Assembly: GCA_029060025.1 (NCBI GenBank)
Contig: JAIDUV010000027.1
Location: forward strand, 1 to 64,000
Length of the DNA stretch: 64,000 bases
Direction of reading: 5' to 3'
Source of the DNA: Clostridia bacterium
GTDB lineage: Bacteria > Bacillota > Clostridia > Christensenellales > UBA3700
Each line of letters begins with the position of its first letter. Position 1 is the first letter of the stretch. The notes under the pieces were generated by a model, which saw nothing but the letters and a program-made list of their open reading frames with translations, did not search any database and was not told the origin of the DNA. The position numbers and the translations under genes are program-made. This document shows, in pieces, positions 33,542-43,537 of the stretch.

Positions 33542-34942
33542 ATGAAGAATAGATTTTTATTGTCAATATTGTTGGTTGCCGCAAGCGTTACGACTTGTAT
33601 ATCGTTTTGTGCGTGTAACAAGATAGATATAAAAGAATATCCGCCTGCGCCGACGGCGTATAAGTACCAAGTTGACGGCAGTATTGCTTTATCGTCTGCC
33701 GAGACTGCGCCAATGGGTAATTTAAGTCGCGGTTTTAGAGGCGAGACGTATATTACGTTGGGACGCGACGAAGCATATCCGGATAGCAATGAGCCGTATA
33801 TGCAAAAGTTGGACAACGAGTTGAAAAGACTTGAGGCGGACGGCATTAAAATTATGCAGGTATACGTTTATCTCATTGAGTATTACAATACCTCGATACC
33901 CGACAGCGCATTTGCGCAGTTGAAAGAATATTTTCAGGTTTTAGAGCAAAAGGGGATAAAGATATTGTTGAGGTTTGCTTATGAGACAAACGAAGGACAG
34001 AAGACCGGTCCAAAGACTTCGGACATAGAAAGGCATTGCGCTCAACTCAAAGAGTTTTTTAAAGATAATCTTAATCTTTTCAACAAGACTGTATACGCCC
34101 TTCAAATGGGCTTGATAGGACTCTGGGGAGAGGGACACGGAAGCGTTCATAGACACAACGTCGGCAGGGTGATAAAGGCAGTTGCCGATATGACGCCCAA
34201 AGATACGCCAATTATGGTGCGTACTCCGCAAATGCTTTCGCAAGTGCCAAAGGATATCGAGGATAGATTTGGTATGCACGAAGATTACGTGATTGGATAC
34301 AACGATCCTTGGGTAGCAATAGCCACTGACGACAAAAACTATTATGCTGTGACAAATAAGTGTAAGTACGCTGTGACTGACGGCGAAATGCCTTGGGGAA
34401 GGGCGGGAGTGCCAATTGATACGATAGGCTCGCTTAAAACCGCCGCAGACTTTGCAATGACGAGTTTCTCGTTGGCGCACAACTATACCGAAGAGGGCGA
34501 ACACAATCTTAAGGCGTGGCAGAGCGAGTATTTGACAGAGCAGGATTTGAAAGATAATAATTTACCTTATAATCCCGCATTGTTGACCAACGGCAAAATC
34601 AGCGCTTTTGATTATCTCAAATATCATTTAGGGTATCAGTTGGTTGCGTCAAATCTTGAGATAAAAGACGGCAGGGCATCGTTTATGATAACAAATTATG
34701 GCTTTGCCTGTCCATACGGCTACGATATGAAGATTTTCGTTGACGGCAAGCAGGTGACAACTCAAGAGGAGTATTCGTGGAATAACTTGACGCAGTTTGG
34801 ACAAAGCGTATTTAGTTTTGCTTACGACGGCGGAGATATCGAGGTGGAGTTTGTCAATCGCAGGGATAGCGCAGATACTATAGAATTTTTTAACGACGTA
34901 CCTTATGAGAACGGCCGCAACGTCATATACAGAGCGAAGTAA
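33542..34942 (+). CDS. DUF4874/DUF4832-like lipoprotein (glycosidase-like)
   Basis: Lipobox ISFCAC; NLSRGFRGETYITLG...GIKILLRFAYE; QMGLIGLWGEGHGS. Confidence 0.75.
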   Translation: MKNRFLLSILLVAASVTTCISFCACNKIDIKEYPPAPTAYKYQVDGSIALSSAETAPMGNLSRGFRGETYITLGRDEAYPDSNEPYMQKLDNELKRLEADGIKIMQVYVYLIEYYNTSIPDSAFAQLKEYFQVLEQKGIKILLRFAYETNEGQKTGPKTSDIERHCAQLKEFFKDNLNLFNKTVYALQMGLIGLWGEGHGSVHRHNVGRVIKAVADMTPKDTPIMVRTPQMLSQVPKDIEDRFGMHEDYVIGYNDPWVAIATDDKNYYAVTNKCKYAVTDGEMPWGRAGVPIDTIGSLKTAADFAMTSFSLAHNYTEEGEHNLKAWQSEYLTEQDLKDNNLPYNPALLTNGKISAFDYLKYHLGYQLVASNLEIKDGRASFMITNYGFACPYGYDMKIFVDGKQVTTQEEYSWNNLTQFGQSVFSFAYDGGDIEVEFVNRRDSADTIEFFNDVPYENGRNVIYRAK

Positions 34943-34966
34943 AAATAAATTGTCAAGGAGAAAATT

Positions 34967-35428
34967 ATGGCAAGCAATGGCAAAATCACAAACTTAAAAT
35001 TTTTTGTTTTGTTGGCAATAGTAATTGTCGTTGTCGGCGTAGGGATTCTTGTTTGCGATCAAATTGTATATAGAGGATACGTTAGGATAAAAGCGACTAT
35101 AGTCGGTTACGAAGAAAATGCGGGATATGACAGAGATGAAGATAGAAGTTCATCCACTTATGCCGAAATAGTATCGTACACGGTTGATGGGAAGACTTAT
35201 AGCGCGAAAAATCCTAGTTATTCAAGTAAACTCAAATTAGAAACAGGCAAACAAATTGATATTGCCTACGATCCAAATGATCCGTCGCACTGCGTTTTTG
35301 TCGCAAGCAGAATTAAACTGTCAATGGCTTTGATTGCGATTGGCGGAGCAACTATGCTTGTATGCATAATAATCGCAGTATCAAAAAGACGTAATACGTT
35401 CCATATCAATAGTGAAACCCTGACTTGA
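34967..35428 (+). CDS. DUF3592-like membrane protein (paralogue of 33081)
   Basis: Same architecture; ...VSYTVDGKTYSAKNP...GKQIDIAYDPNDPSHCVF. Confidence 0.7.
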   Translation: MASNGKITNLKFFVLLAIVIVVVGVGILVCDQIVYRGYVRIKATIVGYEENAGYDRDEDRSSSTYAEIVSYTVDGKTYSAKNPSYSSKLKLETGKQIDIAYDPNDPSHCVFVASRIKLSMALIAIGGATMLVCIIIAVSKRRNTFHINSETLT

Positions 35429-35521
35429 TAATTTGCTTTATTAAAGATTATCGCGTACATTATTTGACAAATATATTTCGCCATTTTATAATCTTATTGA
35501 AAATATTTTTAGGAGTAATTT

Positions 35522-36274
35522 ATGAGTAAAAAAAATAAGAAGAAAAGCACGTTTTTTTCAGACTTTAAAGCATTTATTACAAAAGGCAACGTGATGGATA
35601 TGGCTGTCGGCGTTGTTATCGGCGGAGCCTTCAGCGCAATCGTCAACAGCCTTGTCAACGATATTATTATGCCGCTTCTCAATCTTGCAACAGGCGACGG
35701 AGTAAAGGGGTTGTCTGTCGTACTCAACGGCGTAGATAAGTATCTTGCCGACGGCTCTATCAATCCAGAGGCAGTCTTGTGGAATTACGGCAACTTTTTG
35801 CAGACGATCATCAACTTTTTGATTATTGCGCTGTGTATATTCACGACGCTACGTATTATTATGAATATCAGAAAGGCAAGCGAAAAGATTGCAGAGAAGG
35901 CAAAACAGGAAATTCAAGGCAATGAGCAACAAGTCGCAGATCAAGCGGCGCAGGAAGCAGTGGCTGACGTTGCGGAAGAGGCAAAGGTCGAGGACACAAC
36001 TCCTATAGAGGCGGTCAAGACTCAAGAAAATGCCGTAGCAGAAGTTAAGGCTGAAGAGGGCGCAGAGCCGACTCAAGATAAAAAAGAAGTTGAGATAGAA
36101 GTCGTTGTCGAAACTGTTGAGGAAGCAGTTGAGGCAAAAGAAACTCAAGAAGACTTGCTCAAACAAATCAGAGACTTGCTTGCGACAATGCAACCTAAGA
36201 AGAGTGAAAAGCCGTCCGCTGCAAAGACTGCGACAAAGACGACTGCAAAAAAGACTACGAAGTCTGCAAAATAA
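35522..36274 (+). CDS. mscL: Large-conductance mechanosensitive channel with long C-terminal charged tail
   Basis: FITKGNVMDMAVGVVIGGAFSAIVNSLVNDIIMPLL; ~120-residue Glu/Val/Ala-rich then Lys/Thr/Ala-rich extension. Confidence 0.92.
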   Translation: MSKKNKKKSTFFSDFKAFITKGNVMDMAVGVVIGGAFSAIVNSLVNDIIMPLLNLATGDGVKGLSVVLNGVDKYLADGSINPEAVLWNYGNFLQTIINFLIIALCIFTTLRIIMNIRKASEKIAEKAKQEIQGNEQQVADQAAQEAVADVAEEAKVEDTTPIEAVKTQENAVAEVKAEEGAEPTQDKKEVEIEVVVETVEEAVEAKETQEDLLKQIRDLLATMQPKKSEKPSAAKTATKTTAKKTTKSAK

Positions 36275-36292
36275 TGACAATTAAAATAATAG

Positions 36293-36325
36293 ACCGCTTT
36301 TGTTGAATCAAAGGCGGTTTTTTTA
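36293..36325 (+). terminator. Rho-independent terminator
   Basis: accgcttttgttgaatcaaaggcggttttttt. Confidence 0.8.
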
Positions 36326-36385
36326 TATGCAAAATTTAAGTTCGTATTGAAAAACGCCGTTTTGTGTGGTATAATAATTTAAAAT

Positions 36386-37147
36386 ATGCAAAAGAAAAAA
36401 TTAAAAGAATTTTTCCGTAAGATATTGTCGGAAATATTCGTAGATAAGTATAACTGTATCGTTTGCGACAGCGAGTTGCAAGAGAAGTCTAGGTATGGGC
36501 TTTGCGAAGACTGTAAGAGCAAATTGCGTTTTGTCGGTGACAAGATATGCAAAAAGTGCGGTAGACTTCAACTCAACGAGGCTGATTATTGTCTCACCTG
36601 CAAAGAGCATAAGCGCGAATTTGATTTTGCTCGCTCCTGCGTGGTATACGACGACGTCGCAAAAGAAATCGTAAGAGGTATAAAATTTGGCGGTAAGAAA
36701 TACTTCGCCAAGTATATTGGGAATTTTCTTGCTCAGAAGTATCAAGAGACTTTTGACGGAGTGGATATTGACGTAATCGTACCAGTGCCGCTGACGAAGA
36801 AAAAGCAAATCATAAGGGGTTATAATCAATCTTGGGAAATAGCCAAGAGATTTGCAGAAACAGTGGATTTGACGGCTGACGACAAAATTGTGGCAAAGGT
36901 CAAAGATAATCAAGAGCAGGCAAGATTGAGCGGCAAAGAACGCGAAGAAAATATTTTGGACGCCTTTGAAGTCAAACTTTTGGAGAGAGTCGAGGGTAAA
37001 AGAGTGCTTATCATAGACGACGTTATGACTACGGGCAGTACGGCAAGCGAAATTGCAAGGGCGTTGAAGAAGGCAAAGGCTGAGGCAGTATATTTGTTGA
37101 CTTTTGCAAGTACTAAATATAAAGTCGAAGAAAATCAAGAAGAGTGA
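36386..37147 (+). CDS. comFC: ComF-family phosphoribosyltransferase
   Basis: Zinc-finger Cys pairs and PRPP loop VLIIDDVMTTGSTASE; RGYNQS motif. Confidence 0.9.
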   Translation: MQKKKLKEFFRKILSEIFVDKYNCIVCDSELQEKSRYGLCEDCKSKLRFVGDKICKKCGRLQLNEADYCLTCKEHKREFDFARSCVVYDDVAKEIVRGIKFGGKKYFAKYIGNFLAQKYQETFDGVDIDVIVPVPLTKKKQIIRGYNQSWEIAKRFAETVDLTADDKIVAKVKDNQEQARLSGKEREENILDAFEVKLLERVEGKRVLIIDDVMTTGSTASEIARALKKAKAEAVYLLTFASTKYKVEENQEE

Positions 37148-37204
37148 CCGACTGTGTATAGACGCTCGACTTGCTCGCTATGCCGTCGCTACGCTCCTTA
37201 CAGC

Positions 37205-37297
37205 CTTATTTTTGCCCTATCGTCGGAACTTGGAAGTCGACGTGTACGCAAAGTACATTTGACGACTTAGTATCGCCCTAGCGCGGACAAAAATAAG
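37205..37297. repeat. Large nested palindromic intergenic element
   Basis: Outer arms CTTATTTTTG/CAAAAATAAG; inner AAGTCGACGTGTAC/GTACATTTGACGACTT. Confidence 0.6.
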
Positions 37298-37363
37298 ACT
37301 AATCTTAACAGTCGTTATTGGCTGATTAGAAAAAATATAATGCTATACGGCATTGGGGGAAAT

Positions 37364-39028
37364 ATGAAGACAAGATGGTATAAAGACGCAGTAATTTATC
37401 AAATTTATCCGCGTAGTTTTTGTGATGGAAACGGTGACGGCATAGGCGATATAAGGGGTATTATATCAAAACTCGATTATATCAAAAGCCTTGGCGTGGA
37501 TGCGGTATGGCTTTCGCCTGTCTACAAGTCTCCCAACGACGACAACGGCTATGACATAAGCGATTATAGGGATATAATGGACGAGTTCGGCACTCTTGAC
37601 GATTGGAAAGAGATGATTGACGGTATGCATAGCCGAGACATACGGCTTATTATGGACTTGGTCGTCAATCATACGTCAGACGAACACGCTTGGTTTGTCG
37701 AAAGCAGAAACAAAGACAGCGAGTATAGAGATTATTATATCTGGCGAAAAGGCAGAGGCAAGAACGGTAAGAAACCGCCCAACAATTGGACGTCCAACTT
37801 CGTCGGTCCTGCGTGGGAATACGACGAGCAAAGCGGAGAATGGTATCTGCATTTGTTCTCCAAAAAACAACCCGATCTCAATTGGGAAAATCCAAAGGTA
37901 CGTCAAGAAGTGGCGGATATATGCAATTATTGGTTTGACTTGGGCGTGGATGGATTTAGGTGCGACGTAATTACTTATATATCCAAAAAAGACGGCTTGC
38001 CCGACGGTAAGTTGAAATTCCCTCTTGTCGGAGACGAAAATTATATCGTCGGTCCAAATTATCACAAGTATATTCACGAACTCAACGAGAGGAGTTTTTC
38101 CAGATACGACAGTATGACGGTAGGAGAATCTATAGGCATCACTCCCGACAACGCTTTTGACGCAATTGACGAGAGCGTGGGCGAACTTGATACGGTCTTC
38201 AGTTTTGATCATATGGGCGTGGACTTCAAATTTAAAGTATTGCCGTCGAAGTTTAATTTTGTCAAATACAAAAAGATTTTGAATAGGTGGCAACAACTTC
38301 CCAAGACTTGTCAGCCTACGATATTCCTTGAAAATCACGATTATCCACGCTGCTTGCCAAGATTTACGGGGGATTACGGCGACAGACGTGAACTTGCAGG
38401 TATGGCTCTTGCCACTTCGATGCTCTTTATGAGAGCAACGCCGTATATCTATCAAGGTCAGGAGATAGGTATGACGAATTGCGCTTTCAAGCAAGAAGAC
38501 TATAAGGACATTATGTCCGTCAATGCTTTGAGTATGATAAAAAAAGTATGTCCGCTTCTTTTGCCGTATGCGCGCAAAGTATTACTAAAAAGGGCAAGAG
38601 ATCACGCGCGTACTCCAATGCAATGGACGGCAGGGGATAACGCGGGTTTTTCGACAGCAGAGCCCTGGATGGTCGTCAATCCCAATTACAAGGAGATAAA
38701 CGTTGAGGACAGCGAGAAAAGAAGCGATAGTCTGCTCAATTTTTACCGCAAGGCGTTGGCATTCCGCAAGGGCAAAGAAGTGATTATCAACGGTGACTTT
38801 AGACTTGTTTGTCCAAAGAGTAAGGATATCTTTGCATATATAAGAGAATGCGAAGGCAAAAGGCTATTCGTGATAGTCAATTTCAAAAATAAGCAGGTGA
38901 ATTTCAAACTTCCAAAAGAATTGACTTTTGACAACTGCGCTTTGGCTCTTTTTAATTATGCGGACTCTCCCAAAGTCTTGAATAGTATGAAGTTGAGGGA
39001 ATACGAAGCGATAGTATATGAACTTTAA
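37364..39028 (+). CDS. GH13 alpha-glucosidase (oligo-1,6-glucosidase-like)
   Basis: YQIYPRSFCDGNGDGIGDIRGI, DLVVNHTSDEHAWF, GVDGFRCDVI, FLENHDYPR. Confidence 0.93.
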   Translation: MKTRWYKDAVIYQIYPRSFCDGNGDGIGDIRGIISKLDYIKSLGVDAVWLSPVYKSPNDDNGYDISDYRDIMDEFGTLDDWKEMIDGMHSRDIRLIMDLVVNHTSDEHAWFVESRNKDSEYRDYYIWRKGRGKNGKKPPNNWTSNFVGPAWEYDEQSGEWYLHLFSKKQPDLNWENPKVRQEVADICNYWFDLGVDGFRCDVITYISKKDGLPDGKLKFPLVGDENYIVGPNYHKYIHELNERSFSRYDSMTVGESIGITPDNAFDAIDESVGELDTVFSFDHMGVDFKFKVLPSKFNFVKYKKILNRWQQLPKTCQPTIFLENHDYPRCLPRFTGDYGDRRELAGMALATSMLFMRATPYIYQGQEIGMTNCAFKQEDYKDIMSVNALSMIKKVCPLLLPYARKVLLKRARDHARTPMQWTAGDNAGFSTAEPWMVVNPNYKEINVEDSEKRSDSLLNFYRKALAFRKGKEVIINGDFRLVCPKSKDIFAYIRECEGKRLFVIVNFKNKQVNFKLPKELTFDNCALALFNYADSPKVLNSMKLREYEAIVYEL

Positions 39029-39108
39029 ATTTACCGCTAACGTCAAATAATGTAGCAATTGAGAACGTGTTAGATGAGTTTTGCGAAATCTAAAGGCTTG
39101 CTATAAAT

Positions 39109-39136
39109 GAGATTTATCGACTGCGCTCAAAATGAC
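39109..39136. repeat. Palindromic element fragment (family 1)
   Basis: gagatttatcgactgcgctcaaaatgac. Confidence 0.5.
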
Positions 39137-39175
39137 TTAAAACACAGTCTATTAACATAATAAACACGACGTAAA

Positions 39176-39211
39176 ATGCGCCTCCTCGTTTAGTTCATCG
39201 AAGAGGCGCAT
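39176..39211 (-). terminator. Hairpin terminator for the MFS gene
   Basis: atgcgcctc ... gaggcgcat, A run on the + strand side (U run on the minus transcript). Confidence 0.65.
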
Positions 39212-39234
39212 AGTTGTTATGGATAATATTATAT

Positions 39235-40884
39235 TTATTCTTTCTTGGACGGATTTTCTTGTTCTTCCGCGACTTCTTTAGTTATTGCTTGAGTAGTAAC
39301 ATCTCCGCCTTTTTCTAAAGAATTATCGCTGATTTCGGGAGTGGCTACTTGAATGTCAGGCGTTGCGTCGGGTGATTGCGGAGTATTCTCCGTATCAGAT
39401 TCAGCCAAATGTTGAAGACGCTGAGCGCGCAATACCTCAAGTTGTTTGTTGATGGCGTCTCGCTTTTTGGTAGTAAGTCTATAGCCAATCATAGGCAGTA
39501 GAGACAGCACAAAGCACAGACCTACGAATATAGTGTAGAAGAATACAAGTCTTATCTTTGTCGATTGACTTTGAATATCCGTACCTTGTTGATAATTGCA
39601 TACTTTGAGAAGAATCGTGGGAGTAAGAATACCAGTGATAACAGTCATAATAGTGGTGACTATCGTCGACGAAAAACTCACTGTGCCTTCAAGGCGTTTG
39701 CCGCCGCTTTGCAATTCTATCTCATTGAGCACGTCTGCGTTGAATATGTTTGGCAAAAGATTTGAAGAACCAAATTGAAGACCTATTAGGAAAAGACTTG
39801 CAATAAAGGCTATTTGCCAACCTATGCCGCCTTGCTTAAAATAAAGAAATGCAATAAAGAATGCCAATGTGTTGGCGAGCAGAGAATATATGCCGAATAT
39901 TGTGTATACTTTTATTGGATCGATTTTCTTTATCATCTTGCGGACGATAAGCATACTGACGACCGTTCCGATACCGGTGGGTAGTCCTATAAGAATAAAC
40001 TTTGACGTGTCGCCCAATAATGCGCCGGCAACGAAAATACCAAAGCCCATTCCGAGTAATCGCACCTCTCTTATTGCGTTGGTAAGCGTCAAAAACCAAA
40101 AATTCTTGTTCTTTACCACGTGTGACATACCTTCAAAAGGCGAATTCTTTTTTTCGTTGTATGGTACGCGCTCTTTGACTTTGAGCATAGCGTTGACCAT
40201 AAATGCTACGTACAGTATTGCGCACAAACCCAACGCGATAATATACATTGTGTTTTTTGAATAATGTCCGCTTGTTATGTTGCCGTCTTCGTCGTATTTG
40301 TATTGGAAAAATCCAAATATCAATATAATCACGAGCGGAGCAGACTGCATAATGGAATTGAAAAATCCATTTGTGGAGAGAAGCGAATTGCGTTCTTTCT
40401 CGTTGGGGGTCATCACTATTGCTGTTGAGTTTGCCGTAGCCGTAAGAGTGACGAGTCCGTTGTATATCACGTTGACTGCCACCAGATAAAACATTGCCTG
40501 CCAAGTATTGGCGTTGGAAAACGGCGTATAGAACATCAAAAAACCAAACAAGCCCATAGGTATTGCCGATATCAAAGCAATAGGACGGAATTTACCTCTC
40601 TTGCCGTGAAAATTATCAATAAATACCATTATGCCAAATCCTACGACAAAGCCAAGTAAAGCCACAATTACGTTGAGAATTTGTTGATTGGTCTCGTTGA
40701 GTTTGATAATGTTGTTGACGTAATCACTTTTGTAATTGGTAATCATACCGATGAACATACTGTAAAAGCCTGTTCCCAGCACATATGAAAATAATTCGTG
40801 TTTGGAGATATGGTTTTTTGTCGAATCGAGATTGTCGACGGTAATTACGTTGTCTTCAACCTGTCTTGACTTGCGTTTTGACAT
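39235..40884 (-). CDS. MFS/GPH-family sugar symporter
   Basis: About 12 TM helices; GPH-like N-terminus and long acidic C-terminal tail. Confidence 0.82.
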   Translation of the reverse strand: MSKRKSRQVEDNVITVDNLDSTKNHISKHELFSYVLGTGFYSMFIGMITNYKSDYVNNIIKLNETNQQILNVIVALLGFVVGFGIMVFIDNFHGKRGKFRPIALISAIPMGLFGFLMFYTPFSNANTWQAMFYLVAVNVIYNGLVTLTATANSTAIVMTPNEKERNSLLSTNGFFNSIMQSAPLVIILIFGFFQYKYDEDGNITSGHYSKNTMYIIALGLCAILYVAFMVNAMLKVKERVPYNEKKNSPFEGMSHVVKNKNFWFLTLTNAIREVRLLGMGFGIFVAGALLGDTSKFILIGLPTGIGTVVSMLIVRKMIKKIDPIKVYTIFGIYSLLANTLAFFIAFLYFKQGGIGWQIAFIASLFLIGLQFGSSNLLPNIFNADVLNEIELQSGGKRLEGTVSFSSTIVTTIMTVITGILTPTILLKVCNYQQGTDIQSQSTKIRLVFFYTIFVGLCFVLSLLPMIGYRLTTKKRDAINKQLEVLRAQRLQHLAESDTENTPQSPDATPDIQVATPEISDNSLEKGGDVTTQAITKEVAEEQENPSKKE

Positions 40885-41170
40885 TTAACCTCCAAAAAAC
40901 TACATAAATTTTCATATTTAATACATAGATATTAAATACTTAATAATTATATCATACATATAATCATATTGCAAGGGATATAATTAGAAAGTTTTGTTCG
41001 ACAATATTAAACTCTAGGCGGTTATATATTTATTCATTGCGCTTGAGACGTATATGGTTATATAAAAGATAGGCAATTTACCAAATGAATTTGAGTAAAT
41101 TGTAATGTATTAAAGATATTCAACGTAATAGTTTAGATATGAAATCAAATAATAGCGGAATAGATTATAA

Positions 41171-41203
41171 AAAAAGACAAATCTAAATTAGATTTGTCTT
41201 TTT
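41171..41203 (-). terminator. Terminator after tRNA-Asn
   Basis: aaaaagacaaatctaaattagatttgtcttttt. Confidence 0.7.
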
Positions 41204-41279
41204 TGGCGCCCTCAATAGGACTCGAACCTATGACACTGCGGTTAACAGCCGCATGCTCTACCGACTGAGCTATAAGGGC
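41204..41279 (-). tRNA. tRNA-Asn (GTT)
   Basis: GCCCTTATAGCTCAGTCGGTAGAGCATGCGGCTGTTAACCGCAGTG... with encoded CCA. Confidence 0.95.
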
Positions 41280-41511
41280 AATTTGCTGTTGAGCATATTT
41301 ATATTAAAGTAAATTGACGTAATTGTCAAGAGTTTTTTCTCAATTTTTTAAAAAATTGTTTTTACGCTTTAGTTGCGTCAATTTAATATATGAAAAATCT
41401 GATAAATGAGTGCTAACATATAGTAAAAATATATTTGATATAGCAACAGAAATTAGTATTGACAATTATTTTAAAAATTAGTTATACTATAAAAAGTCAA
41501 GGAGATATATT

Positions 41512-41832
41512 ATGGAACACAATGAGGTTTGGCAATCAATATACAATTCTTTTGCTAAAAGTCCAAGAGACGTGATTACAATTCCAAAGTCAAAAAAGGG
41601 TAAATGGTTTTTTGTTTATACGCAAAAAGACGGCGTATTTATAGAGAAGGGAAGAGAGCATACCGACGCCTGTAAAATCAAAGGAAGAAGACGATTGGAA
41701 GAAAAGAAGTGCAAAGAGATGCTTGACATATATTACAGAAGATGCGACGGACAGAGCGTGGCAAAAGAGGCTGCGTCGACTACGTATAATCAAGTATATT
41801 GGTATGGGATATTTGCCGCATTGGGTATATAG
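41512..41832 (+). CDS. Hypothetical protein
   Basis: 106 aa ORF with RBS aaggag and an upstream TTGACA/TATACT promoter. Confidence 0.65.
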   Translation: MEHNEVWQSIYNSFAKSPRDVITIPKSKKGKWFFVYTQKDGVFIEKGREHTDACKIKGRRRLEEKKCKEMLDIYYRRCDGQSVAKEAASTTYNQVYWYGIFAALGI

Positions 41833-41841
41833 GAGGGTATT

Positions 41842-42591
41842 ATGAGATACTATGCAGTGGCGGATATACACGGATATTATACGCAATTGATAGAGGCGTT
41901 GAAAGACAAGGGTTTTTTTGAGGACAAGGGACCTCGCAAATTGGTAGTTTGCGGAGATTTATTTGACAGAGGCAGAGAAGCCAAAGAATTGCAGACCTTT
42001 ATTCTTGACCTTATGGAAAAAGACGAAGTAATTTTGATAAGAGGCAATCACGAGGATTTGTTTATGCAATTGCTTGATCTTGACAAAGGTTATCCTGTGC
42101 ATCCTCACGTACGCAACGGTACGTATAACACAGGTTTACAACTGATAGAAAGCGACGACACAAAGTCAATTCTAAATCCCAATAGTTACGTCCAAGGCGC
42201 GCGCAAGACGCCTTACGTTGCAAAGATAATTCCGTCTATGCTCGATTATTTTGAGACGGAGCATTATATATTCGTTCACGGTTGGATACCTTGCGGAAAC
42301 ATAGGTCAAGTAAGATATTTTGAGGATTGGCGCAATGCAGACAAGGATATATGGGAAGGGGCAAGATGGCTCAACGGTATGCAAATGTGGCGCGAGTGTA
42401 TTAGAGAAGAAGGCAAGACTATCGTATGCGGACACTTTCACACCTCGTTCGGTCACAGCAGAATACGAGGCAAGTGCGCAGAGTACGGAGAAGGCGCAGA
42501 TTTCTCTCCCTTTATTGACGAGGGAATAATCGCGCTTGACGCCTGTACTGCGCATAGCGGTTTTGTCAATTGCGTAGTCATAGACGATTGA
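41842..42591 (+). CDS. Metallophosphoesterase (Ser/Thr phosphatase-like)
   Basis: ADIHGYY, VVCGDLFDRGREAKE, RGNHEDL, VCGHFHTS. Confidence 0.9.
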   Translation: MRYYAVADIHGYYTQLIEALKDKGFFEDKGPRKLVVCGDLFDRGREAKELQTFILDLMEKDEVILIRGNHEDLFMQLLDLDKGYPVHPHVRNGTYNTGLQLIESDDTKSILNPNSYVQGARKTPYVAKIIPSMLDYFETEHYIFVHGWIPCGNIGQVRYFEDWRNADKDIWEGARWLNGMQMWRECIREEGKTIVCGHFHTSFGHSRIRGKCAEYGEGADFSPFIDEGIIALDACTAHSGFVNCVVIDD

Positions 42592-42599
42592 TGCAGTAT

Positions 42600-43484
42600 A
42601 TGAAAAAAGGTTTGATATTAGTAAACGCTTATACGAGGCAGGAGCGCAGTTTAAATCAGTCCAAGAGGCTTAAAGAAGAGTTGGAAAAAAACGGCGTAGA
42701 TATTGATATTAAAAGAAATGATTTCTTTATTGCTCAAATTGACAATGACGGAGAGATAATAAGCAAAGCCAAAGATTACGACTTTTGCGTATACTTAGAT
42801 AAGGACAAGTATATTTCGCTTATGCTAGAAAAGTCGGGTATGCGGCTTTTTAATTCGCACAACGCTATTCAGGCTTGCGACGATAAGATGCAGACGGCAA
42901 TTTTGTTGGCGCAACACGATATTCCTATGCCGCGCACTTTGCCAGGGCTGCTGTGCTATGAAAATCAAAAGTTGATAGTCGACGCAATTCAAAGGGTTGC
43001 CGAGGCTTTGGGATTTCCTGTGATAGTCAAGTCAAGTTACGGTTCTCTTGGCAAAGAGGTGTATAAGGCAAACGATATGGCTGAATTGTGTCAGATTGCG
43101 GAAAAACTAAAGTTTTCGCCTCACTTGTTTCAAGAATTTATACAAGAAAGTTATGGTAAAGATATTCGAGTAATTGTCATTGGCGGAAAGGTGGCAGCGG
43201 CAATGTTGCGTCAGTCAAAAGGAGACTTTAGATCAAATATTGAATTGGGCGGCGAAGGTAAAAATATCATTCTCCCGAAAGAGGCACAAGCGTTATGCGA
43301 GAAGTCCGCACATTTACTTGGTCTTGATTACTGCGGCATAGACGTACTGTTGGGAGAGAATAAATATTATATTTGTGAAGTAAATTCCAATGCGTTTTTT
43401 GGCGGTATAGAGGAGGTCACCGGTATAAATGTCGCAGAAAAATATGCCGGTTATATCTGCCAAAAGGTTTACGGCAAAGATTGA
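42600..43484 (+). CDS. RimK-like ATP-grasp ligase
   Basis: NSHNAIQACDDKMQT, PVIVKSSYGSLGKEVY, FQEFIQESYGKDIRVIVIGGK, ICEVNSNAFFGG. Confidence 0.9.
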   Translation: MKKGLILVNAYTRQERSLNQSKRLKEELEKNGVDIDIKRNDFFIAQIDNDGEIISKAKDYDFCVYLDKDKYISLMLEKSGMRLFNSHNAIQACDDKMQTAILLAQHDIPMPRTLPGLLCYENQKLIVDAIQRVAEALGFPVIVKSSYGSLGKEVYKANDMAELCQIAEKLKFSPHLFQEFIQESYGKDIRVIVIGGKVAAAMLRQSKGDFRSNIELGGEGKNIILPKEAQALCEKSAHLLGLDYCGIDVLLGENKYYICEVNSNAFFGGIEEVTGINVAEKYAGYICQKVYGKD

Positions 43485-43504
43485 ATAATCAAACTTAAAG
43501 TATT

Positions 43505-43531
43505 TGACCCGCTTTTATCAGCGGGTCATTT
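43505..43531. terminator. Bidirectional terminator
   Basis: tgacccgcttttatcagcgggtcatttt. Confidence 0.8.
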
Positions 43532-43537
43532 TGCGTT

